Notes under the pieces: model-generated
The model's database searches: none
What the model saw: only the letters and a program-made list of their open reading frames with translations
Told to the model about the DNA's origin: nothing
Translations under genes and position numbers: made by a program
Virus record (IMG/VR): IMGVR_UViG_3300009181_000044
Span: 34,858 to 98,857 of that record
Origin: a virus
DNA: 64,000 nt
Reading direction: 5' to 3' (one strand)
Shown: one piece after another, positions 19,842 to 28,145 of the stretch
How positions within the stretch are numbered: position 1 is the stretch's first letter
Layout: each line of letters begins with the position of its first letter

Positions 19842-21176
19842 ATGGCATCAATAATTAACGCAGCAACATCAGGTGGTTTAATTACCACCGCAGACACTTC
19901 AGGTATTTTAAACCTTCAAACTGCTGGAACCACAGCGATCACTGTAGATGGCTCACAAAATGTGGGTATTGGTACTACAAGTCCTTATCGTAAATTTCAA
20001 GTAGGAAACTACAGCGCAAACGCAGTAATGGCTCTTGGTTCATCACCAACTGGTACAGGCACGCTTGTTTTTTCAACATCAGATAGTGCGCCAGGTAGAT
20101 ATGTGGGGACAATTGACTACAACCACACAAGCAATTATCTAGCATTTACTACAAATGCTTCAGAGGGTATGCGTATCGACTCAAGTGGTAACTTGGGTAT
20201 CAACCAATCAACACCCGCTGGAAAACTTCATGTTGTCGGTGCAACAAATAACTGGACTCAAGTTGTTGCTGGTAGCACTACCTCTACACAATCTTATGGA
20301 TTACGCATACAAGCGGGAACTACTTCCGCTGACTTTTCATTTTTAATCAGAGATGCAACTAATGCCACTGATTATTTGACGGTGACTGGAAATGGTAATG
20401 TAGGTGTTGGAACCAGCTCGCCAACTGTTAAGTTCCAAACGGTTCAAACTATTGCTGATTGGACGGGAGATTTTAAAAATTACACAGCAGGGGCTTATGG
20501 GTTAAGAGTAGATTTATCGGGTTCGTCTGGCAGCCAAGCCGCTTTACAAGTATACACTGCGACAGGTAGTGGAATAATAGTAAAAAACGATGGTCTTGTT
20601 GGTATTGGGACTTTTACGCCTTATCGTCAATTTCAAGTAGGAAATTACAGCACAAACGCAATAATGGCCCTTGGTTCATCACCAACTGGTACAGGCACGC
20701 TTGTTTTTTCAACATCAGATAGTGCCCCTGGCAGATATGTAGGCTCGATTGACTACAATCACACAAGCAATTATCTAGCATTTACCGCAAATGCTTCAGA
20801 GCGTATGCGTATCGACTCCAGCGGTAACTTGCTTTTCAACTCAGGTTATGGGTCTGTTGCTACAGCCTACGGCTGTCGTGCTTGGGTAAACTTTAACGGC
20901 ACAGGTACTGTGGCAATTCGTGGAAGCGCTAACGTATCAAGCCTCACAGATAACGGGGCGGGTAATTACTCAGTTAATTACACGACGGCAATGCCCGATG
21001 CAAACTATGCAGGTCTTGCAACTTGCAGAAGGTCCGCAGCCTATACACTTTATGGGAATGCAACTTTTTTGCCAACATCTACATCTGCTGGACAAGTATG
21101 TACTGGCATTGAAGATTCTTACTCAGGTGAAATCCCGAATGACTCTGAGTGGGTGCACGTTGCAATTTTTAGATAG
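19842..21176 (+). CDS. Tail fibre with internal 636-nt-spaced duplication
   Basis: A 444-residue fibre. The segment YRKFQVGNYS...IDYNHTSNYLAF...RIDSSGN (~75 residues) occurs twice, from nt ~19983 and ~20619, with long stretches of identical nucleotides, so the duplication is recent. Repeats of NVGIGTTSP and NVGVGTSSP type mark a trimeric shaft. The C-terminal ~100 residues have an independent tip domain with LATCRRSAAYTLYGNA. Confidence 0.7.
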   Translation: MASIINAATSGGLITTADTSGILNLQTAGTTAITVDGSQNVGIGTTSPYRKFQVGNYSANAVMALGSSPTGTGTLVFSTSDSAPGRYVGTIDYNHTSNYLAFTTNASEGMRIDSSGNLGINQSTPAGKLHVVGATNNWTQVVAGSTTSTQSYGLRIQAGTTSADFSFLIRDATNATDYLTVTGNGNVGVGTSSPTVKFQTVQTIADWTGDFKNYTAGAYGLRVDLSGSSGSQAALQVYTATGSGIIVKNDGLVGIGTFTPYRQFQVGNYSTNAIMALGSSPTGTGTLVFSTSDSAPGRYVGSIDYNHTSNYLAFTANASERMRIDSSGNLLFNSGYGSVATAYGCRAWVNFNGTGTVAIRGSANVSSLTDNGAGNYSVNYTTAMPDANYAGLATCRRSAAYTLYGNATFLPTSTSAGQVCTGIEDSYSGEIPNDSEWVHVAIFR

Positions 21177-21184
21177 GAGAAAAC

Positions 21185-21376
21185 ATGAACTCAAGAATTA
21201 TTTATCCAACTGACGATGGTGGGGTTGCCGTCGTCATTCCAGCACCAGAGTGCGGTTTAACCATTGAAGAAATTGCCGCCAAGGATGTTCCTGCTGGCAA
21301 AGCGTACAAAATTGTGGATGTTACTGACATTCCCTCAGACCGAACATTTAGAGCTGCATGGGAGTACACAGCATGA
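21185..21376 (+). CDS. Small fibre accessory protein
   Basis: A 63-residue protein starting MNSRIIYPTDDGGVAVVIPAPEC and containing VPAGKAYKIVDVTDIPSDRTFRAAW. Proteins of this type directly follow fibre genes in many phages. The stop codon overlaps the next start (ATGA), suggesting coupled translation. Probably a fibre chaperone; this is inferred. Confidence 0.6.
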   Translation: MNSRIIYPTDDGGVAVVIPAPECGLTIEEIAAKDVPAGKAYKIVDVTDIPSDRTFRAAWEYTA

Positions 21377-21609
21377 TTATCATCAACATTAACAAAGCAA
21401 AAACAATTGCTCACGAAAAGCGTAGGCAAGCAAGGTCTGCTGAGTTTGCTCCGCTAGACATTAAAGCAACTATTCCAAGTGAAGCAACAGCCGCAGAAGC
21501 AGCTAGACAAGTTATCAGGGATAAGTATGCTACCATGCAAGTTGCAATTGACACAGCTGCCAATTTAGACGCAATTAAAATTGAACTAAATAGCCTATCA
21601 CCCACATAA
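21373..21609 (+). CDS. Putative fibre assembly protein
   Basis: A 78-residue mostly helical protein starting MIIININKAKTIAHEKRRQAR. Phage proteins with this start and an alternating Ala/Lys helix pattern commonly close fibre loci and act as assembly factors. The ATG at 21373 overlaps the upstream TGA by 4 nt. Confidence 0.6.
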   Translation: MIIININKAKTIAHEKRRQARSAEFAPLDIKATIPSEATAAEAARQVIRDKYATMQVAIDTAANLDAIKIELNSLSPT

Positions 21610-21636
21610 CCGCTTTGGAAAGTGCATAAATAAACT

Positions 21637-22053
21637 ATGTGGTTCTTTAACTTTATACCTGAAATCTTGTTTTATGTGTTATTTATTGCAGCAGCAATAG
21701 GCTATTTAGTTAGCTTATTGCTGCCCAATAGCATACTTAAAAAACAAGTAAAAATTACTAGTATAGTTGTGCTAGTAATATCAATATACTTACTTGGTAT
21801 GTTGAAAGTAAACAACTGGTGGAAAGACAAAGCGGCCGCTCTTGAACAACAAGTTGTTGAATTAGCGGCAAAAAGTGCCGAAACAAATGTGGTAATTGAA
21901 AAACAACTAGTAACTAAAACTCAAGTTGTTAAAGTGCGCGGCGAGGAAATTGTCAAGTACATTGACAGGGAGATCGTCAAGTACAACACACAATGCGAAA
22001 TTCCCAAAGAATTTATTACTCAGCACAATCGTGCTGCGGAGCAGCCCAAATGA
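21637..22053 (+). CDS. Inner-membrane spanin (Rz-like)
   Basis: A 138-residue protein with two hydrophobic segments near residues 8-30 and 39-57, then a charged periplasmic coiled coil (KAAALEQQVVELAAKSAETN...). It is followed at an ATGA overlap by a short lipoprotein and then by the endolysin. In Gram-negative hosts this arrangement marks the i-spanin/o-spanin pair that fuses inner and outer membranes at lysis. Confidence 0.75.
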   Translation: MWFFNFIPEILFYVLFIAAAIGYLVSLLLPNSILKKQVKITSIVVLVISIYLLGMLKVNNWWKDKAAALEQQVVELAAKSAETNVVIEKQLVTKTQVVKVRGEEIVKYIDREIVKYNTQCEIPKEFITQHNRAAEQPK

Positions 22054-22358
22054 AACACGAAGATCAAGGTGTTATTAGCTCTATGCTAACAGTTACCATT
22101 ATACTTTTACTTGTTTTAGCACTTTCTGCTTGTTCAACTGTAGTACCGGTTACCGCAAAATTTCCAGAAGCGCCGGCTAAACAAGCCTTAGTAGCGTGTC
22201 CACAGCTAAACACACTACAAGAAACTGCACAGCTTTCTGATGTAGCAAAAACTGTGGTAATTAATTACACAGAGTACTATACTTGTGCAGTTAAAATGGA
22301 TGCGTGGATTGAGTGGTATCAAAAACAAAAAATTATTTTTGAGGGATTAGGTAAATGA
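22050..22358 (+). CDS. Outer-membrane lipoprotein spanin (Rz1-like)
   Basis: A 102-residue protein with a signal peptide ending in a lipobox (LALSAC, Cys ~28 as acylation site). The mature part is Pro/Ala-containing (KFPEAPAKQA). It overlaps the i-spanin stop by 4 nt, and its own stop overlaps the endolysin start. A shorter start at the Met before LTVTIILLL is possible. Confidence in lipidation is high; in the spanin role, moderate. Confidence 0.7.
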   Translation: MKHEDQGVISSMLTVTIILLLVLALSACSTVVPVTAKFPEAPAKQALVACPQLNTLQETAQLSDVAKTVVINYTEYYTCAVKMDAWIEWYQKQKIIFEGLGK

Positions 22359-22975
22359 ATATAACTTTACAGCAATTACAGCAATTAATTCCTAAAAATC
22401 CTTATGTAAAGCAATGGCATAACGCCTTGTCACAGCTGCTTCCAGACTACGAGATCAACACTGCTGAGCGCATAGCTGCTTTCGTTGCACAGTGTTCACA
22501 TGAGTCCGGAGGTTTTACTGCACTAAAAGAAAATTTAAATTACAAAGCAGCTACCCTACGCAAGATATTTCCAAAATATTTTCCAGATGATGCTACTGCT
22601 GCACACTATGCCAGCTTGCCTAATAAGCAGGAAGCTATTGCTAACAAAGTATACGCTAGTCGTATGGGCAATGGTCCAGAAGAATCAGGCGATGGATACC
22701 GTTTTTGTGGTCGTGGCTTAATTCAGCTTACAGGACGCGACAACTATTCGTGGTTTGCAGCTAGCTTAAACATTTCAGTAGAAGAAGCATCACAATATCT
22801 TCAAACATTTGAGGGTGCTGCACAATCGGCTTGTTGGTTTTGGGAAACCAATAGTTTAAATCGTTGGGCAGATGCCGGCGACATACTAACATTAACCAAA
22901 AAGATTAATGGCGGTACAATCGGCCTAGAAGACCGTAAAAAACACTATGAGCATGCGTTGCATGTTTTAACCTAA
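22355..22975 (+). CDS. Endolysin, GH19 chitinase-like lysozyme
   Basis: A 206-residue protein of the GH19 family. Catalytic HESGGF lies at residue ~49, with YRFCGRGLIQLTGRDNY at ~110 and KKINGG near the end, all expected for phage GH19 endolysins that cut peptidoglycan glycan strands. No signal peptide is present, so release needs a holin. It sits directly after the spanin pair. Confidence 0.9.
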   Translation: MNITLQQLQQLIPKNPYVKQWHNALSQLLPDYEINTAERIAAFVAQCSHESGGFTALKENLNYKAATLRKIFPKYFPDDATAAHYASLPNKQEAIANKVYASRMGNGPEESGDGYRFCGRGLIQLTGRDNYSWFAASLNISVEEASQYLQTFEGAAQSACWFWETNSLNRWADAGDILTLTKKINGGTIGLEDRKKHYEHALHVLT

Positions 22976-23029
22976 TTTCGATTTTATAGAGGTTGCTTTA
23001 TCGAAACCACGTAACTATAGGAAACTAAT

Positions 23030-23080
23030 ATGTCTGACTCTAAACCGCTGTATTACAGCAAACTACAAGTAGTTTTGTAA
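23030..23080 (+). CDS. Possible 16-residue leader peptide
   Basis: A very short frame (MSDSKPLYYSKLQVVL) with a good AGGAAAC ribosome-binding site, ending 1 nt before the next ATG. It lies in a ~100-nt gap that also holds a 7-bp inverted repeat (TTTCGAT at 22976 / ATCGAAA at 23000). It could be a leader peptide or a gene remnant. Confidence 0.25.
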   Translation: MSDSKPLYYSKLQVVL

Positions 23081-23081
23081 C

Positions 23082-23846
23082 ATGGATCCCTTTACACTCT
23101 TTGCATTAGCCAATGGTGCTGTGTCTGCTGTAAAAGCAGGGTGTAAACTCTACAAAGATATAAAGGGAGCTGCTGGTGAGGTTAAAGATGTACTTAAGGA
23201 TCTTGACAAGCAGTTTAATAAACAATACGAAGGCAAGCCTATACCCAGGGAAGCCAAGCAGCAACTTCACGAAGAAAAAGAACGAATTGTTGAGTTAAGC
23301 AAAAAAGACCCTGGTGATGTGTACACACAAATTGGCGACCAATTAGGCGTGTACTTTGACAACATGGCTAAGTGCATGGCTATTTTTGCTGAAGAAGAAC
23401 GTCGCAGCAAAGAACTATATACAGGTGAAGAAAGTTTAGGCAAGCGTGCCCTGCAACGTGTGTTAATGCGTAAAAAGTTGGAACAGATGGCTAAAGAATT
23501 GCGCCAGCTGCTAATCTACGAAAGCCCTCCAGAACTAGGTGCCTTATACACTGACGTTTCTGAAATGATGGAGAAGATCAATAAGGAACAAACAACAGCC
23601 CTAGCTAAAAAAATGCGTGAAGATTACGCACGTGAGCAGCGTAAAAAACATAGAATGCGTAAATTATATGCAGAAGCTGTTTGGGGTATAGTAGCTGTTG
23701 CCGTTTGCTGTAGTGTTGGAATATTGTTTGCAGTTATAGTAGAAGATCGCATTAGAAAATATCCCCATCTTGGCACAGGATGGATCCCTAAATCAGAAGT
23801 TCAGCAGCGCACAGACGCAATACCACCAACCTATTTAGGACGTTAG
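23082..23846 (+). CDS. Conserved phage protein with C-terminal membrane helix
   Basis: A 254-residue protein with an MDPFTLFALANGAVSAVKAG start, a long charged helical middle (KRALQRVLMRKKLEQMAKELRQ) and one transmembrane helix near residues 205-225 (WGIVAVAVCCSVGILFAVIV). The MDPFT start and helical body resemble a protein widely conserved in T4-like cyanophages and pelagiphages, of unknown function. Confidence 0.55.
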   Translation: MDPFTLFALANGAVSAVKAGCKLYKDIKGAAGEVKDVLKDLDKQFNKQYEGKPIPREAKQQLHEEKERIVELSKKDPGDVYTQIGDQLGVYFDNMAKCMAIFAEEERRSKELYTGEESLGKRALQRVLMRKKLEQMAKELRQLLIYESPPELGALYTDVSEMMEKINKEQTTALAKKMREDYAREQRKKHRMRKLYAEAVWGIVAVAVCCSVGILFAVIVEDRIRKYPHLGTGWIPKSEVQQRTDAIPPTYLGR

Positions 23847-23854
23847 GAGATTGT

Positions 23855-24004
23855 ATGAGCGATGAAGATAAATCAACTACTCAGTCTTTTTGTGCTTGGT
23901 TGTTATCAATGAGATTTTGGCCAGCAATTTTAATTGTTTGGCTTGCAGAATTAATTGCAGCAGTTGTAACACTTTTATTAATGTGGTGGTACTTAAAACA
24001 CTAA
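23855..24004 (+). CDS. Small membrane protein
   Basis: A 49-residue protein (MSDEDKSTTQSFCAWLLSM...) with one long hydrophobic stretch covering residues ~20-46 (AILIVWLAELIAAVVTLLLM). GGAG precedes the ATG. Its placement between the endolysin and the holin-like genes makes a lysis-accessory role plausible. Confidence 0.6.
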   Translation: MSDEDKSTTQSFCAWLLSMRFWPAILIVWLAELIAAVVTLLLMWWYLKH

Positions 24005-24013
24005 GGAAATTTA

Positions 24014-24316
24014 ATGCACAATGATTTAAAACTATTTAAATGGGTAGTAATTTTGCTCATGTTACCCTTAGCACTGGCATTTTTTGGTAAAGAAAGTTTT
24101 CGCTATCCTTGCCAAGACCCCGCAAACTGGGACAAAGACTTTTGTAAAATACCTATTTGTGACGTTACCAGAACTTGTCCAGAACATATTTTTAAAGGTC
24201 AACGTGACCCTAGATTAGGACCCCCAAAAGATGGGCAAACTCAAGCACCTGTACCAGTGGCTCCAGCAATGGCATGCCAAGCACGACCAACACAAGGAAC
24301 CAATTGTGGAAAATAA
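24014..24316 (+). CDS. Putative exported Cys-containing protein
   Basis: A 100-residue protein with an N-terminal hydrophobic segment (WVVILLMLPLALAFFG, residues ~10-25) and then RYPCQDPANWDKDFCKIPICDVTRTCP with four closely spaced Cys. This Cys-rich motif recurs in lysis-region proteins of T4-like cyanophages. It is probably exported and disulphide-bonded. The Pro-rich tail overlaps the following gene. Confidence 0.6.
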   Translation: MHNDLKLFKWVVILLMLPLALAFFGKESFRYPCQDPANWDKDFCKIPICDVTRTCPEHIFKGQRDPRLGPPKDGQTQAPVPVAPAMACQARPTQGTNCGK

Positions 24317-24743
24317 TTCAATTATCTTTACTGAAGATCAGCTAATGGCTCGTCTTAAGTTTTTTATTGGTATTTGTTTAGCTCTTACCTTAACTGGTAT
24401 TGTATTTGTAGTTTTATACTCAATTATTTTTATTACCCAGCCCCTAAACGCAATCAGCCCAATTGACCAAAAGTTTTTTGAAATGATTATTCCAATTGCT
24501 ACTTTTTTAACCGGTACATTAAGTGGAATTATGTTATCTGGTGGCAGTAAAGAAGAAATGGAAATGAAACGCGACATGATTAAGCAAGCACAAGAAAATT
24601 CAAATACTTATGCTAAAGCTAATCCTGTTAAGATTGAACCGGTATTTCAGTCTGGAATGTCTACAACAGCAGTAGCGCCTGCCACAGTTATTATGATTAA
24701 CGGCAAACCAGCACCACAACAACCGCCCCAACCGGAGATTTAA
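24306..24743 (+). CDS. Two-helix membrane protein, holin candidate
   Basis: A 145-residue protein. I chose the GTG at 24306 because AAGGA lies 8 nt upstream and the product then begins VENNSIIFTEDQLMARL. An ATG at 24231 would overlap the previous gene by 86 nt. Two transmembrane helices (~residues 18-44 and ~60-80, FEMIIPIATFLTGTLSGIML) and a charged C-terminus fit a class II holin or antiholin. Confidence 0.55.
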   Translation: MENNSIIFTEDQLMARLKFFIGICLALTLTGIVFVVLYSIIFITQPLNAISPIDQKFFEMIIPIATFLTGTLSGIMLSGGSKEEMEMKRDMIKQAQENSNTYAKANPVKIEPVFQSGMSTTAVAPATVIMINGKPAPQQPPQPEI

Positions 24744-24962
24744 ATGAATAATTTAAAAGCTATGCTATCCGACGATACTGCCGTTAGCAGTAAACGTGTA
24801 ATTACTTTTCTTGCTTTTTTACTATGTGCTGGCGCTTTTATAGCAATGGTATATGGTTACACAGTAGATCAAAAACTATTTGATTCTATGATGTATATTG
24901 TAATTGCAGGAATAGGATTTACCGCAAGCGAAAAGTTTGCACCAACCAAGGAACCTAAATGA
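24744..24962 (+). CDS. Small holin-like membrane protein
   Basis: A 72-residue protein with two transmembrane helices (residues ~18-38 and ~45-62) and a Lys-rich end, a typical class II holin topology. It starts immediately after the stop codon of the preceding membrane gene and overlaps the next ATG. Together the two genes may form the holin/antiholin pair that times release of the GH19 endolysin. Confidence 0.55.
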   Translation: MNNLKAMLSDDTAVSSKRVITFLAFLLCAGAFIAMVYGYTVDQKLFDSMMYIVIAGIGFTASEKFAPTKEPK

Positions 24963-25180
24963 AGAATCTATTTTATTCAGTATGCGTAGTTCTAGGAGTT
25001 ACTTTCCTAACTTTAAACAACCCAGTACTTGCGGAAGCATCAACTAAACGGGTATGCGTTGATGTTAAAGATAAAGACGGCAAAGTTGCTAAAGATGCTA
25101 AAGGCAATCCAAAACAAAGTTGTAAAGATGTCAAACAGCATAAAAAGCTAGAAGGCACAGCAGTTCCAGAAAAGAAGTAA
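24959..25180 (+). CDS. Small secreted Lys-rich protein
   Basis: A 73-residue protein with a Sec-type signal peptide (MKNLFYSVCVVLGVTFLTL, cleavage likely after VLAEA) and a short basic mature part holding two Cys (CVDVKDKDGKVAKDAKGNP). Exported to the periplasm by inference. It is the last gene before a terminator. Confidence 0.6.
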   Translation: MKNLFYSVCVVLGVTFLTLNNPVLAEASTKRVCVDVKDKDGKVAKDAKGNPKQSCKDVKQHKKLEGTAVPEKK

Positions 25181-25193
25181 CTTAAATAAGCTC

Positions 25194-25219
25194 CCAGGGC
25201 TTATTTAGGCCCTGGTTTT
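25194..25219 (+). terminator. Rho-independent terminator
   Basis: Stem CCAGGGC / GCCCTGG with an 8-nt loop and a following TTTTATT. It closes the lysis gene block. Confidence 0.75.
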
Positions 25220-25240
25220 ATTAACTAACCAGGCGCAAGT

Positions 25241-25924
25241 ATGTCAAATTCATCAGGAAAAAAAGCTCGTAGATCTCAAACTCAACCAAATCCTATTGAG
25301 TTTGGATTCAAAGATGTTAAACCCTTAAATTATATTCAGGGTGAGTACTTAGAAGCAATCAAAAATAATGAGATTATATTTGGTATAGGTTCAGCAGGTA
25401 CTGGAAAAACATATGTGCCAGCATCATATGCTGCTGGCGAGTTATTTCACAGACGAATTCAAAAAATTATTTTAACAAGACCTAATGTAGAGACAGGGCG
25501 AGGTTTAGGCTTCTTGCCTGGAGAATTAGAGGAGAAATATGCTCCTTACTTAGATCCATTTGACCAAGTTTTCAGTCGCACGCTTGGCGCAGGTTTCTAC
25601 GAATACGCTCTAAAATCTAAAGCTATTGAACCAAAACCGCTAGGTTTTATGCGCGGTGTATCATTTGAAAACGCTATCCTTTTAGTTGATGAAGTTCAAA
25701 ACATGACTAAAACTGAGTTTAAAATGTTACTATCTAGAATTGGTAAAAACTGTAAAGTTATCCTTTCTGGAGATCCAGACCAAACTGATATTGCGGATAG
25801 TGGCTTACCAGACGCTGTAAATAGATTAACGGACATTCCTGGCATTGAAATTGTTAGGTTCTTAGACGAAGACATTGTACGTAGTAAAATGTGTAAACAA
25901 ATTATTATGGCTTATAGAAATTAA
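25241..25924 (+). CDS. phoH: PhoH-like P-loop ATPase
   Basis: A 227-residue protein. Walker A (GSAGTGKT) lies at residue ~48, the family segment RPNVETGRGLGFLPG follows at ~88, and the Walker B region (ILLVDEVQNM) with SGDPDQTD comes after. The length fits phage PhoH proteins. PhoH is a common auxiliary gene of aquatic phages, linked to RNA metabolism or phosphate stress, though the exact role in infection is unknown. A convergent terminator follows. Confidence 0.92.
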   Translation: MSNSSGKKARRSQTQPNPIEFGFKDVKPLNYIQGEYLEAIKNNEIIFGIGSAGTGKTYVPASYAAGELFHRRIQKIILTRPNVETGRGLGFLPGELEEKYAPYLDPFDQVFSRTLGAGFYEYALKSKAIEPKPLGFMRGVSFENAILLVDEVQNMTKTEFKMLLSRIGKNCKVILSGDPDQTDIADSGLPDAVNRLTDIPGIEIVRFLDEDIVRSKMCKQIIMAYRN

Positions 25925-25960
25925 AAAAGCCCCTAAGTAGCAATACTTAGGGGCTTTTTG
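25923..25960. terminator. Bidirectional rho-independent terminator
   Basis: A 16-bp perfect stem (AAAAAGCCCCTAAGTA and its complement) with a GCAA loop, A-rich on one side and T-rich on the other. It serves phoH on + and the - strand block that ends at 25975. Confidence 0.92.
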
Positions 25961-25974
25961 TTTTACAGCAAAAT

Positions 25975-26154
25975 TTATTGCATGGTAGCAGCTTCTGGAG
26001 CGCTATCTTGCTTTGGCAATTGTGCTTCAGCTTGCTCACGAACTTTTTGTGTCAAAGGATTAGCAATTTTGGCAGGCAGCTCTTGCAAACCAGCTAAAAT
26101 AGCGTTTATTTCGTCAACGGAAAGTTCGGTTAAGGTAAATTTAGTATCGTTCAT
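25975..26154 (-). CDS. Small conserved phage protein
   Basis: A 59-residue protein starting MNDTKFTLTELSVDEINAIL and containing AGLQELPAKIANPLTQKV. This helix-rich layout (a short beta start then L-Q-E-L-P) recurs in small phage proteins of unknown function. It is the last gene of the replication block before the bidirectional terminator. Confidence 0.65.
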   Translation of the reverse strand: MNDTKFTLTELSVDEINAILAGLQELPAKIANPLTQKVREQAEAQLPKQDSAPEAATMQ

Positions 26155-26172
26155 GTTTATATAGATAAAGGG

Positions 26173-28137
26173 TTATTTAATTGGGCAACTACCCATGGCA
26201 CAGTCAGCATCTAGAATTTCATCGAAGCTATTGGTGTTTTCTAAGTTGACTTCTAAGAGTAATTTTACATACTCACTATGGTCTTCTTCAGTTACTACTT
26301 CTTGTGGAAGATATAAGTAACCTAAGTCTTTAGCAGTTTTAGTTGGGTCTGTACGATAGATGAAACTAACGCCTACATAACAATCCCAGTTTTCAAGTAA
26401 CCAGTCAATAATAGCAGGTACTTCTTCTGTACCATAGCTAATTGTTACACTAGTGTTTTGCTGTGTCCAACTGGTTTGAATTAGTTTATACTTTTCTAGC
26501 TGTTCAATTGCGGAATCTAAATTAACTTCTTTTCCTTCGTGCTTATGAAATGGAACGTCGTCCCAACAAACTGGGAAAGTTACTAATACACCACTATCAT
26601 CAGTCGGATGATTAATTACCCTGTAGTTAGCTTCGCGAAGTTTATCAACAACAGGGTCATGCTTGGAGAACTGAACATTGTTGAAAATATACTTACCTAA
26701 CGGCTTATGAATACCTTCTGTAGTATCCATGATCTTTGATAAGGTACCGGATGGCTTAACACAAGTAATATTTTTAGGAGCTGGCAACCCTAGTTCTTCC
26801 GCCATACCTACAGCTGCAGCAGTTGCAGTACGCTTTAGGTACTCATAGTCATAGCCAGTCATATCAGGACGCTTAGCGATCCCCGTGAGACCGACTCCAC
26901 AAAGACGCAAGAAGTAATTGTTGAGGTGCCAGGATTCTTGTAAGATACCATCTTGTAAGTTAACACAAGTCTGTCTGTAATTTGCTCTAGCCGCCAGTCT
27001 AATGGCTTTGTGTAACCCTGCGGTGTCGCCCTTGAACTTGCCAATGTCCGTTTCCGTAAGGTTACAGAAACTTTTGTTTCCAAGCAAGATCTCGACACAA
27101 GGATTGGCACCCTTAAACCAAGGGGCTCTGCGTAACGCCTCAACTTCATTGATAAAACCTGGTTCACTTCCACCTGCCTCCAACATTAGTTGAAAAATCT
27201 TTTCTAGGTCGCTGCGATGCGGCTTTTCTTTGAATACTAGGCTATTATTTGATTGCTGACGGTGACTGTTATTATGTAACCACCAATCTTTTTTAGCTAC
27301 TGCAAATTCTTCCCATTCTGGTTGTCCGTAATCAAAGAGGGCGATCTCAGCGCTACGACGACTAGATAATATAGTGCCCAGATGATTAACAATATCCAGA
27401 ATATCCATCCGGCTAAGTAAGCTATCAGCACGACCGTTAAGAATATTGGCAATAGCAACATAAGCGCTACTAATCGCACTATCACCACTAGAAATCCAAC
27501 CATAGCCTTTTAACCTTTCGCCAGCAGGACGTAATTGTGAGAAGTCTAGCACTAATGTATCTGCTGGATATTTACCTGCTAACAACTTACCAATAGACTT
27601 TGCCCAAGCTTCTGCTGAGTCACCAATTTGCAGAGTCCACGTTTTGGTTTGTGAATCCCAAGTTTCGCTATTACTTTCTCGACCACCTTTAGCAGTGCGT
27701 TCGCTGCGTACTACACGAATATTTTTGATGGGATTTGAGAATCCGTTCAGTGTACCAACAATAGGTTTAAATCCTACTCCACAACCTTGTAACAGCAACC
27801 ATAGAACATCTACTACGTCATAGACTGTTTCAACTTGTGTAAAACTGCAATTAAATTGTGATGCTTCACGAGTCTGTGCTACGTTTGTGCCGCCTAACCA
27901 AAGTGTGCGACCACTCATTGAAACTTTACGATCTAGCATTAACTGCTCAAGATCATAGAGTTCTGCGTATTCTTTGTCATCAAGATCACGTCCAGCAGCT
28001 CGCTGCCACAACCATTCTTGGTGATCTACTACTCGGGCAACTGTATCTTGCCAAGTTTCAAATTGTTTTCCGTCGTCTGAAATTGGTCTATTATATGTAC
28101 GACGTGTTATTACTTGTGCTCTTGTACTGAATGTCAT
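26173..28137 (-). CDS. nrdJ: Adenosylcobalamin-dependent (class II) ribonucleotide reductase
   Basis: A 654-residue protein resembling the monomeric RTPR type of class II RNR. FNCSFTQ near residue 95 provides the first redox Cys and NPCVEILL near residue 345 carries the radical Cys with the catalytic Glu two residues on. CVKPSGTLSK follows, and the C-terminal shuttle pair is CAMGSC. It makes deoxyribonucleotides independently of oxygen but needs host cobalamin. The start at 28137 has AAGGAA; a longer start would overlap the dUTPase gene. The glutaredoxin at 32096 may re-reduce it. Confidence 0.9.
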   Translation of the reverse strand: MTFSTRAQVITRRTYNRPISDDGKQFETWQDTVARVVDHQEWLWQRAAGRDLDDKEYAELYDLEQLMLDRKVSMSGRTLWLGGTNVAQTREASQFNCSFTQVETVYDVVDVLWLLLQGCGVGFKPIVGTLNGFSNPIKNIRVVRSERTAKGGRESNSETWDSQTKTWTLQIGDSAEAWAKSIGKLLAGKYPADTLVLDFSQLRPAGERLKGYGWISSGDSAISSAYVAIANILNGRADSLLSRMDILDIVNHLGTILSSRRSAEIALFDYGQPEWEEFAVAKKDWWLHNNSHRQQSNNSLVFKEKPHRSDLEKIFQLMLEAGGSEPGFINEVEALRRAPWFKGANPCVEILLGNKSFCNLTETDIGKFKGDTAGLHKAIRLAARANYRQTCVNLQDGILQESWHLNNYFLRLCGVGLTGIAKRPDMTGYDYEYLKRTATAAAVGMAEELGLPAPKNITCVKPSGTLSKIMDTTEGIHKPLGKYIFNNVQFSKHDPVVDKLREANYRVINHPTDDSGVLVTFPVCWDDVPFHKHEGKEVNLDSAIEQLEKYKLIQTSWTQQNTSVTISYGTEEVPAIIDWLLENWDCYVGVSFIYRTDPTKTAKDLGYLYLPQEVVTEEDHSEYVKLLLEVNLENTNSFDEILDADCAMGSCPIK

Positions 28138-28145
28138 GATTTCCT

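Noticed and set aside
24231-24305. Longer N-terminus for the 24306 membrane protein
   Set aside because: It would overlap the previous gene by 86 nt, while a GTG with a well-placed AAGGA gives the conserved-looking start.
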